The notes: generated from the sequence alone by a model not told the origin. DNA of 64,000 nucleotides from Fictibacillus norfolkensis (GCF_014836645.1 NZ_JACSQM010000005.1:124001-188000), one strand, 5' to 3'; positions 34,801 to 44,308 are shown, numbered from the stretch's first letter. Numbers and translations are program-made.

Positions 34801-35844
34801 ATGAAGCATTCGCCAAATGAACTAATGGAATCTCAAAAGAGTGTAGATGTTAACGGTTCTTCTTTTCATTGGGACACAGCAAAAGGTATTTTTCAATTTG
34901 AAGGCCAAGATGTAATGCTGTTTTGGATTGATTCAGCATTCAAGGTGTTCCTAGATTCCATCGAAGAGATAACAGGAGAAGGAACAGCAGACCTTGTTTA
35001 TGAAACAGCTGGGTATCGTACAGGGTTAATCGTTAGTGATTTTTACATAAGAACGATCGGTGATATTGAAATTTCCGCTGAATCATTACCTACCATTTAT
35101 GCATCAGCTGGTTGGGGTAAAACATACATAGAGCTTGATGTTAAAAAGAAAGAAGCGATCATTACTATTACGAATAGCTGGGAAACGAAAGTTAAAAAAG
35201 CGCAGAAAAGCGAACGCATGGGGCGATTCTTACCTGGCCATTGGGCTGGCGTTTTCACTGGACTCTTTCAAACCAACATGTGGTATAAGATCCTAGAAAA
35301 CGAATCCGACCCTAACACGCTAAAATTAGCAATCTCAGAATCGCATATAACACCAAATGATAACATCAGCGAACTCGTTCAACGGGAAGAACAGCATGAA
35401 ATTATGAAGCTAGAAGCTATGGTTGAAGACCGAACAAGAGAGTTAACCGATTTAATTAGGGAGATTTCCTCTCCTATTATTCCGGTAACCGATCATATCG
35501 TGGTTATTCCCTTAATCGGTAAATACAATGAGCTCCGTTCTAAAGATATGTTAGAGCATACTCTAACTGCACTTCCTCAACACCGTGCTAAATTTGTTAT
35601 CTTAGATCTAACCGGTATTAAGTCTATTGATTCTGAAATGGTCGATATGTTGAACAAGCTTGTTTCCTCTGCTCGATTGTTTGGAATGGAAACGTTATTG
35701 GTCGGTATCTCACCAGAACTAAGTATAGAAATAACGAAACATCAGTATTCTCTCGGAGAAAGTACATATTTTAGAAATCTGAAGCACGCCATCCACTTTG
35801 CCTTTGCAAAGGAAGGGATGCTCATACAAGAACCTACGAAGTAA
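34801..35844 (+). CDS. STAS-domain sensor/regulator (RsbR-like)
   Basis: A 347-residue cytosolic protein. Residues ~20-195 form a sensor-like domain (FQFEGQDVMLFWIDSAFKV, GHWAGVFTGLF) that resembles V4R-type domains. A helical linker at ~200-222 (REEQHEIMKLEAMVEDRTREL, read in pieces) leads to a C-terminal STAS domain (IPVTDHIVVIPLIGKYNELR, FVILDLTGIKSIDSEMVDML) like RsbR. RsbR-type proteins build stressosomes that control sigma-B. No partner RsbS/RsbT is adjacent. It follows the sinR terminator. Which signal it senses is unknown. Confidence 0.82.
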   Translation: MKHSPNELMESQKSVDVNGSSFHWDTAKGIFQFEGQDVMLFWIDSAFKVFLDSIEEITGEGTADLVYETAGYRTGLIVSDFYIRTIGDIEISAESLPTIYASAGWGKTYIELDVKKKEAIITITNSWETKVKKAQKSERMGRFLPGHWAGVFTGLFQTNMWYKILENESDPNTLKLAISESHITPNDNISELVQREEQHEIMKLEAMVEDRTRELTDLIREISSPIIPVTDHIVVIPLIGKYNELRSKDMLEHTLTALPQHRAKFVILDLTGIKSIDSEMVDMLNKLVSSARLFGMETLLVGISPELSIEITKHQYSLGESTYFRNLKHAIHFAFAKEGMLIQEPTK

Positions 35845-35847
35845 AGT

Positions 35848-35883
35848 AAAATCCACGCTGCGGTTGCAGTGTGGATTTTTTTG
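35848..35883 (+). terminator. Terminator of the STAS gene
   Basis: AAAATCCAC and GTGGATTTT with inner CTGC/GCAG form a stem, followed by a T run. Confidence 0.93.
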
Positions 35884-35944
35884 ATCTGTATTTGTATCTG
35901 ATTTACTTCCGTGTTTTCCTGGAAAGAACAAATTGAAGGGATCT

Positions 35945-35967
35945 GTAATTGTATGGGGTCAGACCCC
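35945..35967. repeat. REP-like palindrome copy c
   Basis: TGTAATTGTAT is followed by GGGGTCAGACCCC (35955-35967). Confidence 0.85.
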
Positions 35968-36079
35968 CATTTCTACTAAACCCCATCATTCGTCTAAGCA
36001 ACTTGTCTTCTTCTACATATGATATACAGAAACCGAAACCAATTGGAAGTCGGTATCAATTTGTGAGGTGAAACAATTA

Positions 36080-36334
36080 ATGTGTAACAAGTGTGGAAAT
36101 TACGACCACTGCAAACATGAGAAGCACGAGAAGCATGAAAAAGTTGAGAAGTGTTACAAGAAAGTAGAATGGGTTTGTGAAGAATCTTCTTCTTCATCCT
36201 CTTCATCTTCTTCGTCCTCTTCTTCATCTTCATCTTCATCTTCTAGCTACGAAGTGTTGAAGTGCAAAAAGTTCAAAAAAGCTAAGAAAAAGCAACATCA
36301 TTGCTGCGATCCTTGGGCAAGAATCTTGTTCTAG
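36080..36334 (+). CDS. Cys/His/Lys protein with a 21-serine run, coat-like
   Basis: An 84-residue protein. The N-terminus is Cys/His-rich (MCNKCGNYDHCKHEKHEKHE), followed by KVEWVCEE, a run of about 21 serines encoded by TCT, TCA, TCC and TCG codons, and a basic C-terminus with CKKFKKAKKKQHHCCD. Composition resembles spore coat or metal-binding proteins; no family is certain. ATG 36080 is nine bases after GAGGTG. It has its own terminator. Confidence 0.6.
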   Translation: MCNKCGNYDHCKHEKHEKHEKVEKCYKKVEWVCEESSSSSSSSSSSSSSSSSSSSSYEVLKCKKFKKAKKKQHHCCDPWARILF

Positions 36335-36341
36335 GGTAGAA

Positions 36342-36371
36342 AAAAAGGAGTCCCCATCGGACTCCTTTTTC
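36342..36371 (+). terminator. Terminator of the serine-rich gene
   Basis: AAAAAGGAGTCC and GGACTCCTTTTT pair around CCATC. It can also serve the convergent NlpC/P60 gene. Confidence 0.92.
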
Positions 36372-36375
36372 TTTA

Positions 36376-37029
36376 TTATAGACGCTTTGTTCCTAAGTAA
36401 CGCGGCTTCCAGTAGCTGTTGCTCATATCTGAAATGGTAACACCTGTTGAAGATCCAGCATGGATGAACTTTCCGTTTCCGATATAGATACCCAAGTGTG
36501 AAGCACCAGAATCAGTCGTCGAGAAGAATACGAGATCTCCTACACTTTGAGCTGATACTCTATACCCAGTATTGCTCCACATTTCTTTCGCTGTTCGTGG
36601 CAAAACGATATTGTGAGAGTTCTTGAAAACGTAATTGATATAACCTGAACAGTCAAACCCAGCTGTTGTTGTACCGCCCCATTTGTATGGCGTGCCTTGA
36701 AAACGTTTTGCATAGTCTACTAGATATGTGTTATTAACGTTATAGACTCCAAGTTTATTAAATGTGTTACGACCCGCAATCCCATCAGCCGTTAAACCTT
36801 TTGCACGCTGAAAGCTCATTACCGCACTCTTTGTATATGATCCAAAGTATGTCGTTGCTGATCCGCTATATGTAAAATATCCTTTATCTCGCAATATTGT
36901 TTGAAGTGTTTTTACATCTGAGTGTGTCATAGTAGGACGAAGCGTTTGATCTCCAATATTTGCAAACGCCTGTAATGGCGACAATAATAAACTAGCACCT
37001 AAAACTGATGTAACTATCCATTTTTTCAT
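36376..37029 (-). CDS. NlpC/P60 endopeptidase with peptidoglycan-binding domain
   Basis: A 217-residue secreted wall hydrolase. Seen: a signal peptide (residues 1-23), PG_binding_1 domain at ~32-92 (DVKTLQTILRDKGYF, GLTADGIAGRNTF), then NlpC/P60 at ~103-217 with catalytic Cys in FDCSGYINY, His in SHLGIYIGNG and HAGSSTGV. It would cleave gamma-D-glutamyl-diaminopimelate bonds. It stands alone, with no LysM. Confidence 0.93.
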   Translation of the reverse strand: MKKWIVTSVLGASLLLSPLQAFANIGDQTLRPTMTHSDVKTLQTILRDKGYFTYSGSATTYFGSYTKSAVMSFQRAKGLTADGIAGRNTFNKLGVYNVNNTYLVDYAKRFQGTPYKWGGTTTAGFDCSGYINYVFKNSHNIVLPRTAKEMWSNTGYRVSAQSVGDLVFFSTTDSGASHLGIYIGNGKFIHAGSSTGVTISDMSNSYWKPRYLGTKRL

Positions 37030-37189
37030 TATTTATCCCAAACTCCTTTGATTTTCCAAGTAATCTATTATTATCCTACAATAAATAATAGGACTTGTGT
37101 TTTACGCTTCGGTTACGGAAAATAGGAATTTGGTCTTCTTGTAAAATCTTGTCGAATTTAGTATTGTGCTAGAATATTTATTTTTTCCT

Positions 37190-38059
37190 TTAATATCCAA
37201 AATCCCCAAGGCCTTCTCGCTGCAGGATTTCTTCTATTTCAAGACTATGATTCTCTCCATACATATTTCCATTTATATAAAAATCATCTGTACATCCGTT
37301 CTTTTTAACCGTAAGATTTAAAAAATGGAACTCCTGTTCATCATTTGAAATAGAACCTGAACTACCGATGTGAACACACTTCTCATCAATCTTTACCTTT
37401 TCACCATTTTTATCTACAAAATAATATTTATTTTTAATCGTTCCCTCTGCTTGACGTAACGAAGTAAGAGCATAACCATGATCGTTTACTTGTATCACGT
37501 TATACTTTCCCATCTTTTTCGCTACTGGCTCTTCCTTTATGTTATATATTACCGTTACTTCACCCTCGTAATTAGCTGGAATAAGATAATATTCATAGGT
37601 TTCTTTTTCCATCCACTTTTCCAATAAAAAAGAAGAATAAACAGCAAGGGTCACAATTCCAACTAGAACAACACCATTTTTTATCACTATTATCCAATTA
37701 AACGGATTCTTTTTTCGCTTTTGCCATTCTTCCGATAAGAAAAAAAGAACGGCACATGTAATAGCAAAAAAGTTTAACCTTTCAATAATAAAGATGGTAA
37801 TGAAGCCAAAGAAAATATGTAAAAAACCTGAGATGAAAAATTGAGATCTACGAATACTTTTTGTAATCCAATCAATCAGAATTGAAACAGGTATTGCATA
37901 AAAAAAGTTTCCCACCAAAGTAAAGAATAATATTATCAACAAGATAAACAAATCTTCAGAGAAGCCATAATCATAAATAAAATAAAAACTTAGCAAACCG
38001 GGTAGTAAAAAAGCTGAGAAAAGTGCTGAATCAATTTTCCTTGAAAGATTTCCTGACAA
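37190..38059 (-). CDS. Membrane protein with DUF6843-like C-terminal domain
   Basis: A 289-residue protein with about five membrane segments in the first ~150 residues, then an extracytoplasmic domain (YYLIPANYEGEVTVIYNI, VIQVNDHGYALTSL) of the DUF6843 type and a conserved Cys pair (EKCVHIG, KNGCTDD). The function is unknown. TTG 38059 is eight bases after AAGGGG; a GTG three codons upstream is too close. Confidence 0.65.
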   Translation of the reverse strand: MSGNLSRKIDSALFSAFLLPGLLSFYFIYDYGFSEDLFILLIILFFTLVGNFFYAIPVSILIDWITKSIRRSQFFISGFLHIFFGFITIFIIERLNFFAITCAVLFFLSEEWQKRKKNPFNWIIVIKNGVVLVGIVTLAVYSSFLLEKWMEKETYEYYLIPANYEGEVTVIYNIKEEPVAKKMGKYNVIQVNDHGYALTSLRQAEGTIKNKYYFVDKNGEKVKIDEKCVHIGSSGSISNDEQEFHFLNLTVKKNGCTDDFYINGNMYGENHSLEIEEILQREGLGDFGY

Positions 38060-38132
38060 AAAAACCACCCCTTATGTGAAATTATTCACATATTTATATT
38101 AGCACGCTTCTTCTTTGATTGGAATATTCAGG

Positions 38133-38166
38133 ATAAAAAAAGAAGCCTACTATAATAGCAGACTTC
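38133..38166 (-). terminator. Terminator of the ABC exporter operon
   Basis: GAAGTCTGCTAT and ATAGTAGGCTTC form a stem on the minus strand that overlaps the stop region, followed by TTTTTTT. Confidence 0.88.
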
Positions 38167-38878
38167 ATCCAACAATCTCTCCCAGCGTTTCCGCGAAGTT
38201 TTCCGATTGTGCAACGGAACCGAACTGTCGCACTTTTTGTTTTGATCCATAAAAAAGCAGTTCCCCCTCTTTTAAAATTAGAAAAGAAGTACATAATGTT
38301 TCTAGCTCTTGGGCGTCATGACTGGAATAGAGGATCGTTTTCCCTTCTCTCCCCAGCTGGCGCAAATCATTTACAATCTCTTGCTTTGCAGATATATCAA
38401 TTCCGACGGTTGGTTCATCTAGAATTAAAAGATCGGGATCATGTAGCATGGCGATCAAGATGTTCAGCTTTCTCTGGTTACCACCAGACAGATGCTTCAC
38501 TTTTTTATCGAGGTGCTCAGCAAGTCGCCACTCCTCGCAGCGCTGCATCCATCTTTCTTCTGACGATCCTCTCGCTAACTTGCTAAAAAATCGTAAGTTT
38601 TCGCGCGTTGTCAGTTCATGATACACAGCGATTTCTTGCGGTACGTAACCGATTTTCTGTCGAATTCTCTTTTGTTCTTTTCTTACATCAAGCCCATCGA
38701 TCTGAATCGATCCGCCAGACCCTTTCATAAGGGTCGCGAGGATTCTCAAAAGCGTTGATTTACCTGCACCGTTCGGGCCAACAACGCCGACGGTTTCTCC
38801 TTTTTCAATAAAGAAGTTCATTTCTTTTAATACTTCTTTTCTACCAAACTTCTTTTTCAAATTTTCTGCTGCAATCAA
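38165..38878 (-). CDS. ABC exporter ATP-binding protein
   Basis: A 237-residue ATPase. Seen: Walker A GPNGAGKST, Q-loop GYVPQEIAVYHELT, signature LSGGNQRK, Walker B LLILDEPTVG and the H-loop SSHDAQE. It starts at TTG, overlapping the permease stop as TTGA. With two ABC-2 permeases it forms an export complex. The two-permease layout recalls the LnrLMN (YfiLMN) drug exporter, but the substrate is not known. Confidence 0.93.
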   Translation of the reverse strand: MIAAENLKKKFGRKEVLKEMNFFIEKGETVGVVGPNGAGKSTLLRILATLMKGSGGSIQIDGLDVRKEQKRIRQKIGYVPQEIAVYHELTTRENLRFFSKLARGSSEERWMQRCEEWRLAEHLDKKVKHLSGGNQRKLNILIAMLHDPDLLILDEPTVGIDISAKQEIVNDLRQLGREGKTILYSSHDAQELETLCTSFLILKEGELLFYGSKQKVRQFGSVAQSENFAETLGEIVG

Positions 38879-40038
38879 GCGTTGTCACCTGCCTTTAAGG
38901 TTGAAAGTACGTATAAAATGATACTTAGACCCACAAATATGAATGGAATCATAAGCGTTTCTTGGTTTAAAGATGATACGATCCAATATTGCGGCGTCCA
39001 TTCTGCAGCACGTTGTAAAAAGCTTGATAGCTCATCGCTCGGGAAGAAAGTTCCGCTTAGAAGCGATGTGCACAATACGACAAAGAGTGTGATCGCTTGC
39101 CATGTGCGGTTGCTTTGCACGAAATATGCAAACAGAAGAGATAGCGCGTTAAGAAATAAGACGTAACCGATCAAACCAAAAATCGTTGCCCCGTTCAACT
39201 TTAACGCCTCTCTCCACCAGCCAAAACCAATCAATAAGATGAGCATGAATAGCTGTAAAAGTAACACGCCTAGTGCGTTTCCGAACCAGTAAGTTGAAAA
39301 TCGGCCGGCAGCGTAAGGCACTCTCGACCGCATACCAGAATCACGGTCTTTAATCGGCCAGCTGTTATATAAGAAACTGAACAACATGAGAAGTACGAGC
39401 ATTCCTGGAACATAGATCGAAGCGGCACTGCTATCCGCCTCTACCGATGATTCTCTCGTTACCCCAACTTTATAGTCAACTGTCATGAGAGGTTTTGGCT
39501 CCCAATGCTTATCGCTATAGGCCCAAGCATCTTTCCAAACCTTAGCCTGTTCCCCAGCATCCAATTTCTCACTTTTTCCGTATGTTTTTAATACCGTATT
39601 GGCGCCATAAGAATTACTCGATAGCCGCTTCACTTCACTTGCAAAAATCTCACGCACCAACCCATGAGAAATCGAACCCGACGAGAGCCACATCGTCACT
39701 AGCTCATCTTCATCATTTTTCTGTATGCTTTCCATAAATCCTTCAGGTATAAAGAAACCGATGGCCGCTTTTTGCGTCTCAATCTGATTTCTCGCATCCT
39801 CTTCATTACGAACATTTACCGCAACCGCTGGATTTTTAATCACTCGTTCTATGACCAATTTCGAGTATTCCGTTTCGTCCTCGTCCACGATCACAACAGG
39901 AATCTTGGTCGTATCACTTGTTTTTTCCACGGACAAATCTAAAAAAATCAGCACGAGAACCGGAACGATGAGTCCCAGCCAGCTCCACGGACTTTGAAGC
40001 AATAATTTTATACGTGTAATGGCAATTGTCCAGACCAT
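38875..40038 (-). CDS. ABC-2 type permease (second)
   Basis: A 387-residue permease. Seen: one N-terminal membrane segment, a large extracytoplasmic domain (VVIVDEDETEYSKLVIERV) and five or six C-terminal membrane segments. The start is ATG 40038 after AAGAGG. It overlaps the first permease gene by 31 bases. The fold matches the ABC2_membrane_3 group, which includes LnrM/LnrN-like exporters. Confidence 0.88.
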   Translation of the reverse strand: MVWTIAITRIKLLLQSPWSWLGLIVPVLVLIFLDLSVEKTSDTTKIPVVIVDEDETEYSKLVIERVIKNPAVAVNVRNEEDARNQIETQKAAIGFFIPEGFMESIQKNDEDELVTMWLSSGSISHGLVREIFASEVKRLSSNSYGANTVLKTYGKSEKLDAGEQAKVWKDAWAYSDKHWEPKPLMTVDYKVGVTRESSVEADSSAASIYVPGMLVLLMLFSFLYNSWPIKDRDSGMRSRVPYAAGRFSTYWFGNALGVLLLQLFMLILLIGFGWWREALKLNGATIFGLIGYVLFLNALSLLFAYFVQSNRTWQAITLFVVLCTSLLSGTFFPSDELSSFLQRAAEWTPQYWIVSSLNQETLMIPFIFVGLSIILYVLSTLKAGDNA

Positions 40039-41237
40039 GGCAACCTCTTCTTTATCGTGATAAGCAGCAAACTCACTGCCCAAATGGTGATTGAAAAGCT
40101 TAGCAATAGAAGAACAGACATCCATGTTTCGTTCCCCACAAATAGTGTTTCAATCATTCCGCTATGTGCGTGATGCACGATGTTAAGCATACTTACGCTG
40201 CGCCACATTTCCGGAAGATACGATAGTGGCAGAACACTTCCGCTTGTAGCAACGAGTCCCATTGCAAGGATGATTCCCGCTCCCCATTTTGCTGCGTTCC
40301 GAACAAAAAGCTCCTGACAAAGCGCGAATAGGGATGCGATGCTTAGGCAGTATGCTAAAAGTATGAATGTCGCTGTGATGCTCCACGTTTTTGTTAACGC
40401 ATAAAATAGTAGAGTCAAAACAACGCTTTGGATGACGAGCAGTAGGAAAACGGAAATAACATTGCTAAAGAAGAATACGCCAGACCTTACCCCTTGTAGA
40501 CTTAATCTTTCGCGCAGTGCGGTTTGTTCATTTCTTGCGGTCAAACTCATACCAAACAATCCGCCAACGATTAACAGGATCAACACACCAGATAAGCTGT
40601 AATAGTCGATTGTTGTGACTCCGCCGAGCGCACTTAGCGTTTCTGTTTCGTAGATCTTGTTTCGGTTCAGTGCTTGCAGTGTAAAATCCGTGATAACCGT
40701 GTCGCGGTATGCCCGGAATTCTTCAGAACTTAAGTCCATTTTTCGCAAATAATGAAAAGCTGCGTTCGCTCCACTTTGTGCAGAAGAGATTAAGTTGGCG
40801 TTCGATACCATCACTTGCTGAAGGAGTTTTGCTTGAAAAGGCCGTTCAGGGTTCCCGATGACGGTTACGGGAATATTTTTGCCTTTGCGTATCCCTTTAG
40901 TAAACCCATCAGGCACGATCACCATGCCCGCGATCTCGTTGCTAGCCAGCTTTTCACTTGCGGTTTCTGCATCTGTTTTTTCAAAGGTTAATACGTTTTT
41001 TAGTTCTTCTGAGTTCTCATACTGCTTCATGAGCAATTTGGTTTCAAACGTGTTATCTTCATCTACGATCGCTACGGCAAAAGGCTCTACCCACTGCTTT
41101 TCTTCAAGAAGTGGTTTTAGCCCGAGATACGTGATTCCAAGTAACAGGATTGGAAACAGCATCATAGCAATCAAAGGAAAAGGCTGCTTTATCCAGCATT
41201 TTACCGTTAGATGGGCAATGAGTAGCGTTTGCCTCAT
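40008..41237 (-). CDS. ABC-2 type permease (first)
   Basis: A 409-residue permease, paralogous to the next: an N-terminal membrane segment, an extracytoplasmic domain (AVAIVDEDNTFETKLLMKQY) and C-terminal helices. ATG follows AAAGGAA. It is first in the three-gene operon. No regulator gene is adjacent. Confidence 0.88.
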   Translation of the reverse strand: MRQTLLIAHLTVKCWIKQPFPLIAMMLFPILLLGITYLGLKPLLEEKQWVEPFAVAIVDEDNTFETKLLMKQYENSEELKNVLTFEKTDAETASEKLASNEIAGMVIVPDGFTKGIRKGKNIPVTVIGNPERPFQAKLLQQVMVSNANLISSAQSGANAAFHYLRKMDLSSEEFRAYRDTVITDFTLQALNRNKIYETETLSALGGVTTIDYYSLSGVLILLIVGGLFGMSLTARNEQTALRERLSLQGVRSGVFFFSNVISVFLLLVIQSVVLTLLFYALTKTWSITATFILLAYCLSIASLFALCQELFVRNAAKWGAGIILAMGLVATSGSVLPLSYLPEMWRSVSMLNIVHHAHSGMIETLFVGNETWMSVLLLLSFSITIWAVSLLLITIKKRLPWSGQLPLHV

Positions 41238-41327
41238 AGTGTCGTTCCTTTCACTTAAAAATTTGGTGTAGGTTCGGAGCTGAAAACGGCTTAGAACCTA
41301 TACCTGTAGGGGCATTGGACTGGTTGA

Positions 41328-41432
41328 TTCCAGAAGTTTTGGCTATTTATCCACGAGTTTCGCCTGTTTATCCAGAAGTTTTAGCTCTTTATCCAAAAGT
41401 TTCGGCCGTTTATCCACGAGTCTACAATCCTC
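41328..41432. repeat. Five tandem 21-bp units
   Basis: Units of the form ATCCACGAGTTTCGCCTGTTT repeat at 21-bp steps from 41328, with variation mainly at positions 6-8 and 13-18. The phase is a multiple of three but no open gene covers it. The rest of 41238-41480 shows nothing else. Confidence 0.85.
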
Positions 41433-41480
41433 GACAATACGGACGCAGCCTACATGCTATATATACCCTATTAAGTTAGA

Positions 41481-41528
41481 AAAAAAGGACAAAGATCAAC
41501 TTTGTTTTAAGTTATCTCTGTCCTTCTT
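41481..41528 (-). terminator. Terminator of the DUF6583-like gene
   Basis: AAGGACA and TGTCCTT form the outer stem on the minus strand, followed by seven T. Confidence 0.75.
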
Positions 41529-41537
41529 ATAATCATT

Positions 41538-43163
41538 CTATTGGAACATTTGAGCGTTTTCACCGATAAATTGCTCGATGTTGCGTTGAATGTCTGACAT
41601 CATCGTCATCATTTCAGCGTCACTCATCTCAGCAACGTTTACTGCTTTTCCTTCTGAAAGCTCAGGGAATTTCAGTTTATCGCCGAACGTTGTTTTTGTT
41701 TTGATGTTTAATCCAACGTTGATATCGCCCATTGTAGCGTCGTTACCAACTAGTGTTACTTTGTAATCGTGGTTTGCAAAGTCTTTATCAAGGTTTTGGT
41801 CACCCGTGTGCTCAAGCTCAAGTGTCATGTCTGGTAGTTCCATTGGAGAATCGCCAGCAGGAACAAGATTAGCCGTCCATTTAGACTTCTTATCTGTACC
41901 TTCACCTTTAATTTGGAAACCGATACCTTCTGTTGTACCGTTTTCAGTCATTTCGAATTTCGCTTTAATGTCGCGCTTCTTACCGTCTTTCCCTTTTGGT
42001 TCGCTTTCCATCTTCACATCAACAAGCAATGTTTCACCTTCAGGACCTGCGTTAAGAACCCAAGAAGAGTTCGTTACGTCGCCCTTCGTCCAGCTTTCAG
42101 ACTTGTAGTTCATCGGAATCGCTTCTTCACCGTTCGCACCAATCTTCATTGTTACGTTACGGCTTACTACTTTATCATCGCCATCGATGATAACCACTTG
42201 CTTCATTCCACCAGGAACTTGCAAGTCATCTTTGATCGCTTTTTTCGCATCAGCAAGAAGTGTCTTAATTTCTTTCTTCGCATCTGCCTTGCTCATGCTG
42301 CTAGTTGGTGCCACCATGCCTGTTTGAAGTCCGCCTTGCAATGCTGATTGTTCAGCGATTGCGTCTAGGATCTCATCGTCTTTTTCGATTTTTTCAACAA
42401 AGTTTACAAGCATTGTTTTTGTTTCTTTTTCAGAAAGAGAAACTGTTAACTCGCGAAGCTTCTCTCCTTTAAAATCAACATCGTCTTTTAGTTTTACGTT
42501 TTCATCTTTCACGCTGTCCGCGTACACTTTTGCAAACTCTTCAAACGCTTCATCACGAGCGTCTTCACTTAGGTCGCCATCCACTGCTTTAAAGAAGTTT
42601 TCAAGCTTTTCCATACCTTGGTAAGCTGGATCGAACTTACGCATCACGTCACCGAACTTGGTGTTTTCGAAGTAAACGTTCTTATCGTAAGCTGCAGGTA
42701 CGTTTACAGCCGTTTGTTTGTTGTTTTGATAAAACTCAGCATTCATTAAATCTGCATCGTTCATTCTTAAAGCCATTCCAACAGATCCTTCTTCTTTCTT
42801 TGGATCATGCTGTGTTGTTACCTTGAATTCGCTGTTTTGTAGAACAGAACCGATCAAAGCAGCTTCCATTCCACCTGCTCCAAACATCGCTGGGTCAACA
42901 TCTACCCCAACGCTCGCTTCAGACTTATACGCTTCTTCCATCTGCTTTTCAGATAGTGCTAGCGCATCTCCAAAGCTGTCTTCAAAAGATTCGTTCAGTG
43001 CTTTAAATGTGTTCATTTCGGATTTTAAATACAATTCACGCGGAGATAGATCAACGAACATCGCATAAGCAGTTGCCCCGATTGCAAGAACTGCAATAAT
43101 AGCTAGCCCAATGATCAACGGTCGTTTCTTGTTTCCAGTACTCTGATTAACTTGTGTTTCCAT
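41538..43163 (-). CDS. Signal-anchored extracellular protein, DUF6583-like
   Basis: A 541-residue protein with one membrane segment (residues ~14-36) and a large acidic extracellular part of alternating beta and helix. Met is frequent at the C-terminus (AEMSDAEMMTMMSDIQ). It resembles Bacillus proteins annotated DUF6583. No catalytic motif is seen. ATG lies near a GGGGGACAACCAAACG leader. It is monocistronic. Confidence 0.65.
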   Translation of the reverse strand: METQVNQSTGNKKRPLIIGLAIIAVLAIGATAYAMFVDLSPRELYLKSEMNTFKALNESFEDSFGDALALSEKQMEEAYKSEASVGVDVDPAMFGAGGMEAALIGSVLQNSEFKVTTQHDPKKEEGSVGMALRMNDADLMNAEFYQNNKQTAVNVPAAYDKNVYFENTKFGDVMRKFDPAYQGMEKLENFFKAVDGDLSEDARDEAFEEFAKVYADSVKDENVKLKDDVDFKGEKLRELTVSLSEKETKTMLVNFVEKIEKDDEILDAIAEQSALQGGLQTGMVAPTSSMSKADAKKEIKTLLADAKKAIKDDLQVPGGMKQVVIIDGDDKVVSRNVTMKIGANGEEAIPMNYKSESWTKGDVTNSSWVLNAGPEGETLLVDVKMESEPKGKDGKKRDIKAKFEMTENGTTEGIGFQIKGEGTDKKSKWTANLVPAGDSPMELPDMTLELEHTGDQNLDKDFANHDYKVTLVGNDATMGDINVGLNIKTKTTFGDKLKFPELSEGKAVNVAEMSDAEMMTMMSDIQRNIEQFIGENAQMFQ

Positions 43164-43358
43164 CGTTTGGTTGTCCCCCTCTTAATAAATATATAAGCTT
43201 TGTTCTACCAACTTATTACACTGTTATTCTAAAAAAATAGCAGCTTATTTCTCTATTGGCTATTATGGGTAAAAAAGGAATTTTTTCGCCCACAGTTTTC
43301 TACTATACCCTAATTTTAGAATTATATCCATCAAATCACATAGTAAGAAAGTTTGATT

Positions 43359-43859
43359 TTATTGGGTATTTAAAACTGTACGAAGCTTTTTTATAGCTGC
43401 TTTTCTCCATGACTTCACCGCATAAAGCGTGACCCCAAACGTTTTTGCAATCTCTGCTTCCGTGTTCATTTGAAAGACGCGATGCACGACCCACCGCTGC
43501 TGATTTTCTGTGAGATGCATCAGATAGAGGTTCAATGTTTCGTCTTCCAAAAAAGGAATATGGTCTTGATGGGATAGCAGTTGAAAACTTAACGAATTAT
43601 GCGGATCGTGAGTAACTTCTGTCTCCTGCCTCTTCATCTCGTTTCGCAACTCTTGTAAAATACGGCCGCGAACATGGGTGAAGGCGAACGAGGAGAACTG
43701 CCCTTTTTCCGGGTTGTACGTTTCATAAGCTTTCCAGAGTCCGAGTAAACCAGCTTGATAGTATTGATCGAAATGGTTTGTGAGATGGTAGCGTTTAATC
43801 TGGGATTTGATGAGTGGTTCGAACATTGCAGCAACTTCTTCAAACGGTGTGTTTTTCAT
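43359..43859 (-). CDS. Sigma-70 family factor (SigO/YvrI-like)
   Basis: A 166-residue sigma factor. Seen: region 2 DQYYQAGLLGLWKAYETYNP then GQFSSFAFTHVRGRILQEL, and a short region 4 (AEIAKTFGVTLYAVKSWRKA). The start is ATG 43859 after AAAGGA. The longer frame adds 55 unsupported residues. Divergent DUF1659 and DUF2922 genes follow across the repeat, a set often seen beside YvrI-type factors in Bacillus. That link is from memory, so the SigO-like name is tentative. Confidence 0.75.
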   Translation of the reverse strand: MKNTPFEEVAAMFEPLIKSQIKRYHLTNHFDQYYQAGLLGLWKAYETYNPEKGQFSSFAFTHVRGRILQELRNEMKRQETEVTHDPHNSLSFQLLSHQDHIPFLEDETLNLYLMHLTENQQRWVVHRVFQMNTEAEIAKTFGVTLYAVKSWRKAAIKKLRTVLNTQ

Positions 43860-44014
43860 GGAAATCGTTCCTTTTGGAATGTGCGCACATTCGAGGAATT
43901 CCGCGGTATCTTCACTATAATTTGGAGGAGTTTTGTAAAACAAAGTGCAACTGTTGGAAAGTTGTATGGTAAACGATGCAAAACGGCAAAAGTTGCCTGT
44001 TAACTTTTGAATAG

Positions 44015-44128
44015 TTATCCACAATGTGTGTGCAGAATCACGGAAATTGATAGATTTTTTGTGTGAAATGCTGGATTTCGAGAAATTTTAGTGTCGGTTT
44101 TGAGGAAAATTTTAAAAATTGTGGATAA
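44015..44128. promoter_or_regulatory. Two consensus DnaA boxes
   Basis: TTATCCACA at 44015-44023 and its reverse TGTGGATAA at 44120-44128, both perfect. They sit upstream of the sigma gene, outside any gene. Confidence 0.6.
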
Positions 44129-44167
44129 GTGTTGTGGGTAGAACAATTGTGTTTGGCTTTGTCGGTT

Positions 44168-44308
44168 TGAGGGTTGTTGATTTCCGTTCCAGGTTGCTCG
44201 CTTTCCGCGGGGCAGGCGGTGAGCCACTTGCCGCTTTGCGCCCTTAAGTGTCTCACCTGACCGCTTGTCCCGCAGGAGTCTCGCACCTTCCACTTCAATC
44301 AACTTCAA
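44168..44308 (-). repeat. Dispersed element, full copy (minus orientation)
   Basis: Read on the minus strand: TTGATTGAAGTGGAAGGTG, GAGACTCCTGCGGGACA, GGTGAGACACTTAAG, GGCTCACCGCCTGCC, CCGCGGAAAGCGAGC and GGAAATCAAC in that order. Same order as the copies at 49.7 and 50.4 kb. It lies between the sigma and DUF1659 genes. Confidence 0.85.

Noticed and set aside
35921..35931. Single AAAGAAC near 35.9 kb as a SinR site
   Set aside because: Single heptamers are expected by chance; only the paired forms were taken as evidence.
41328..41432. CRISPR array
   Set aside because: Units are contiguous with no spacers, and no cas genes are present.
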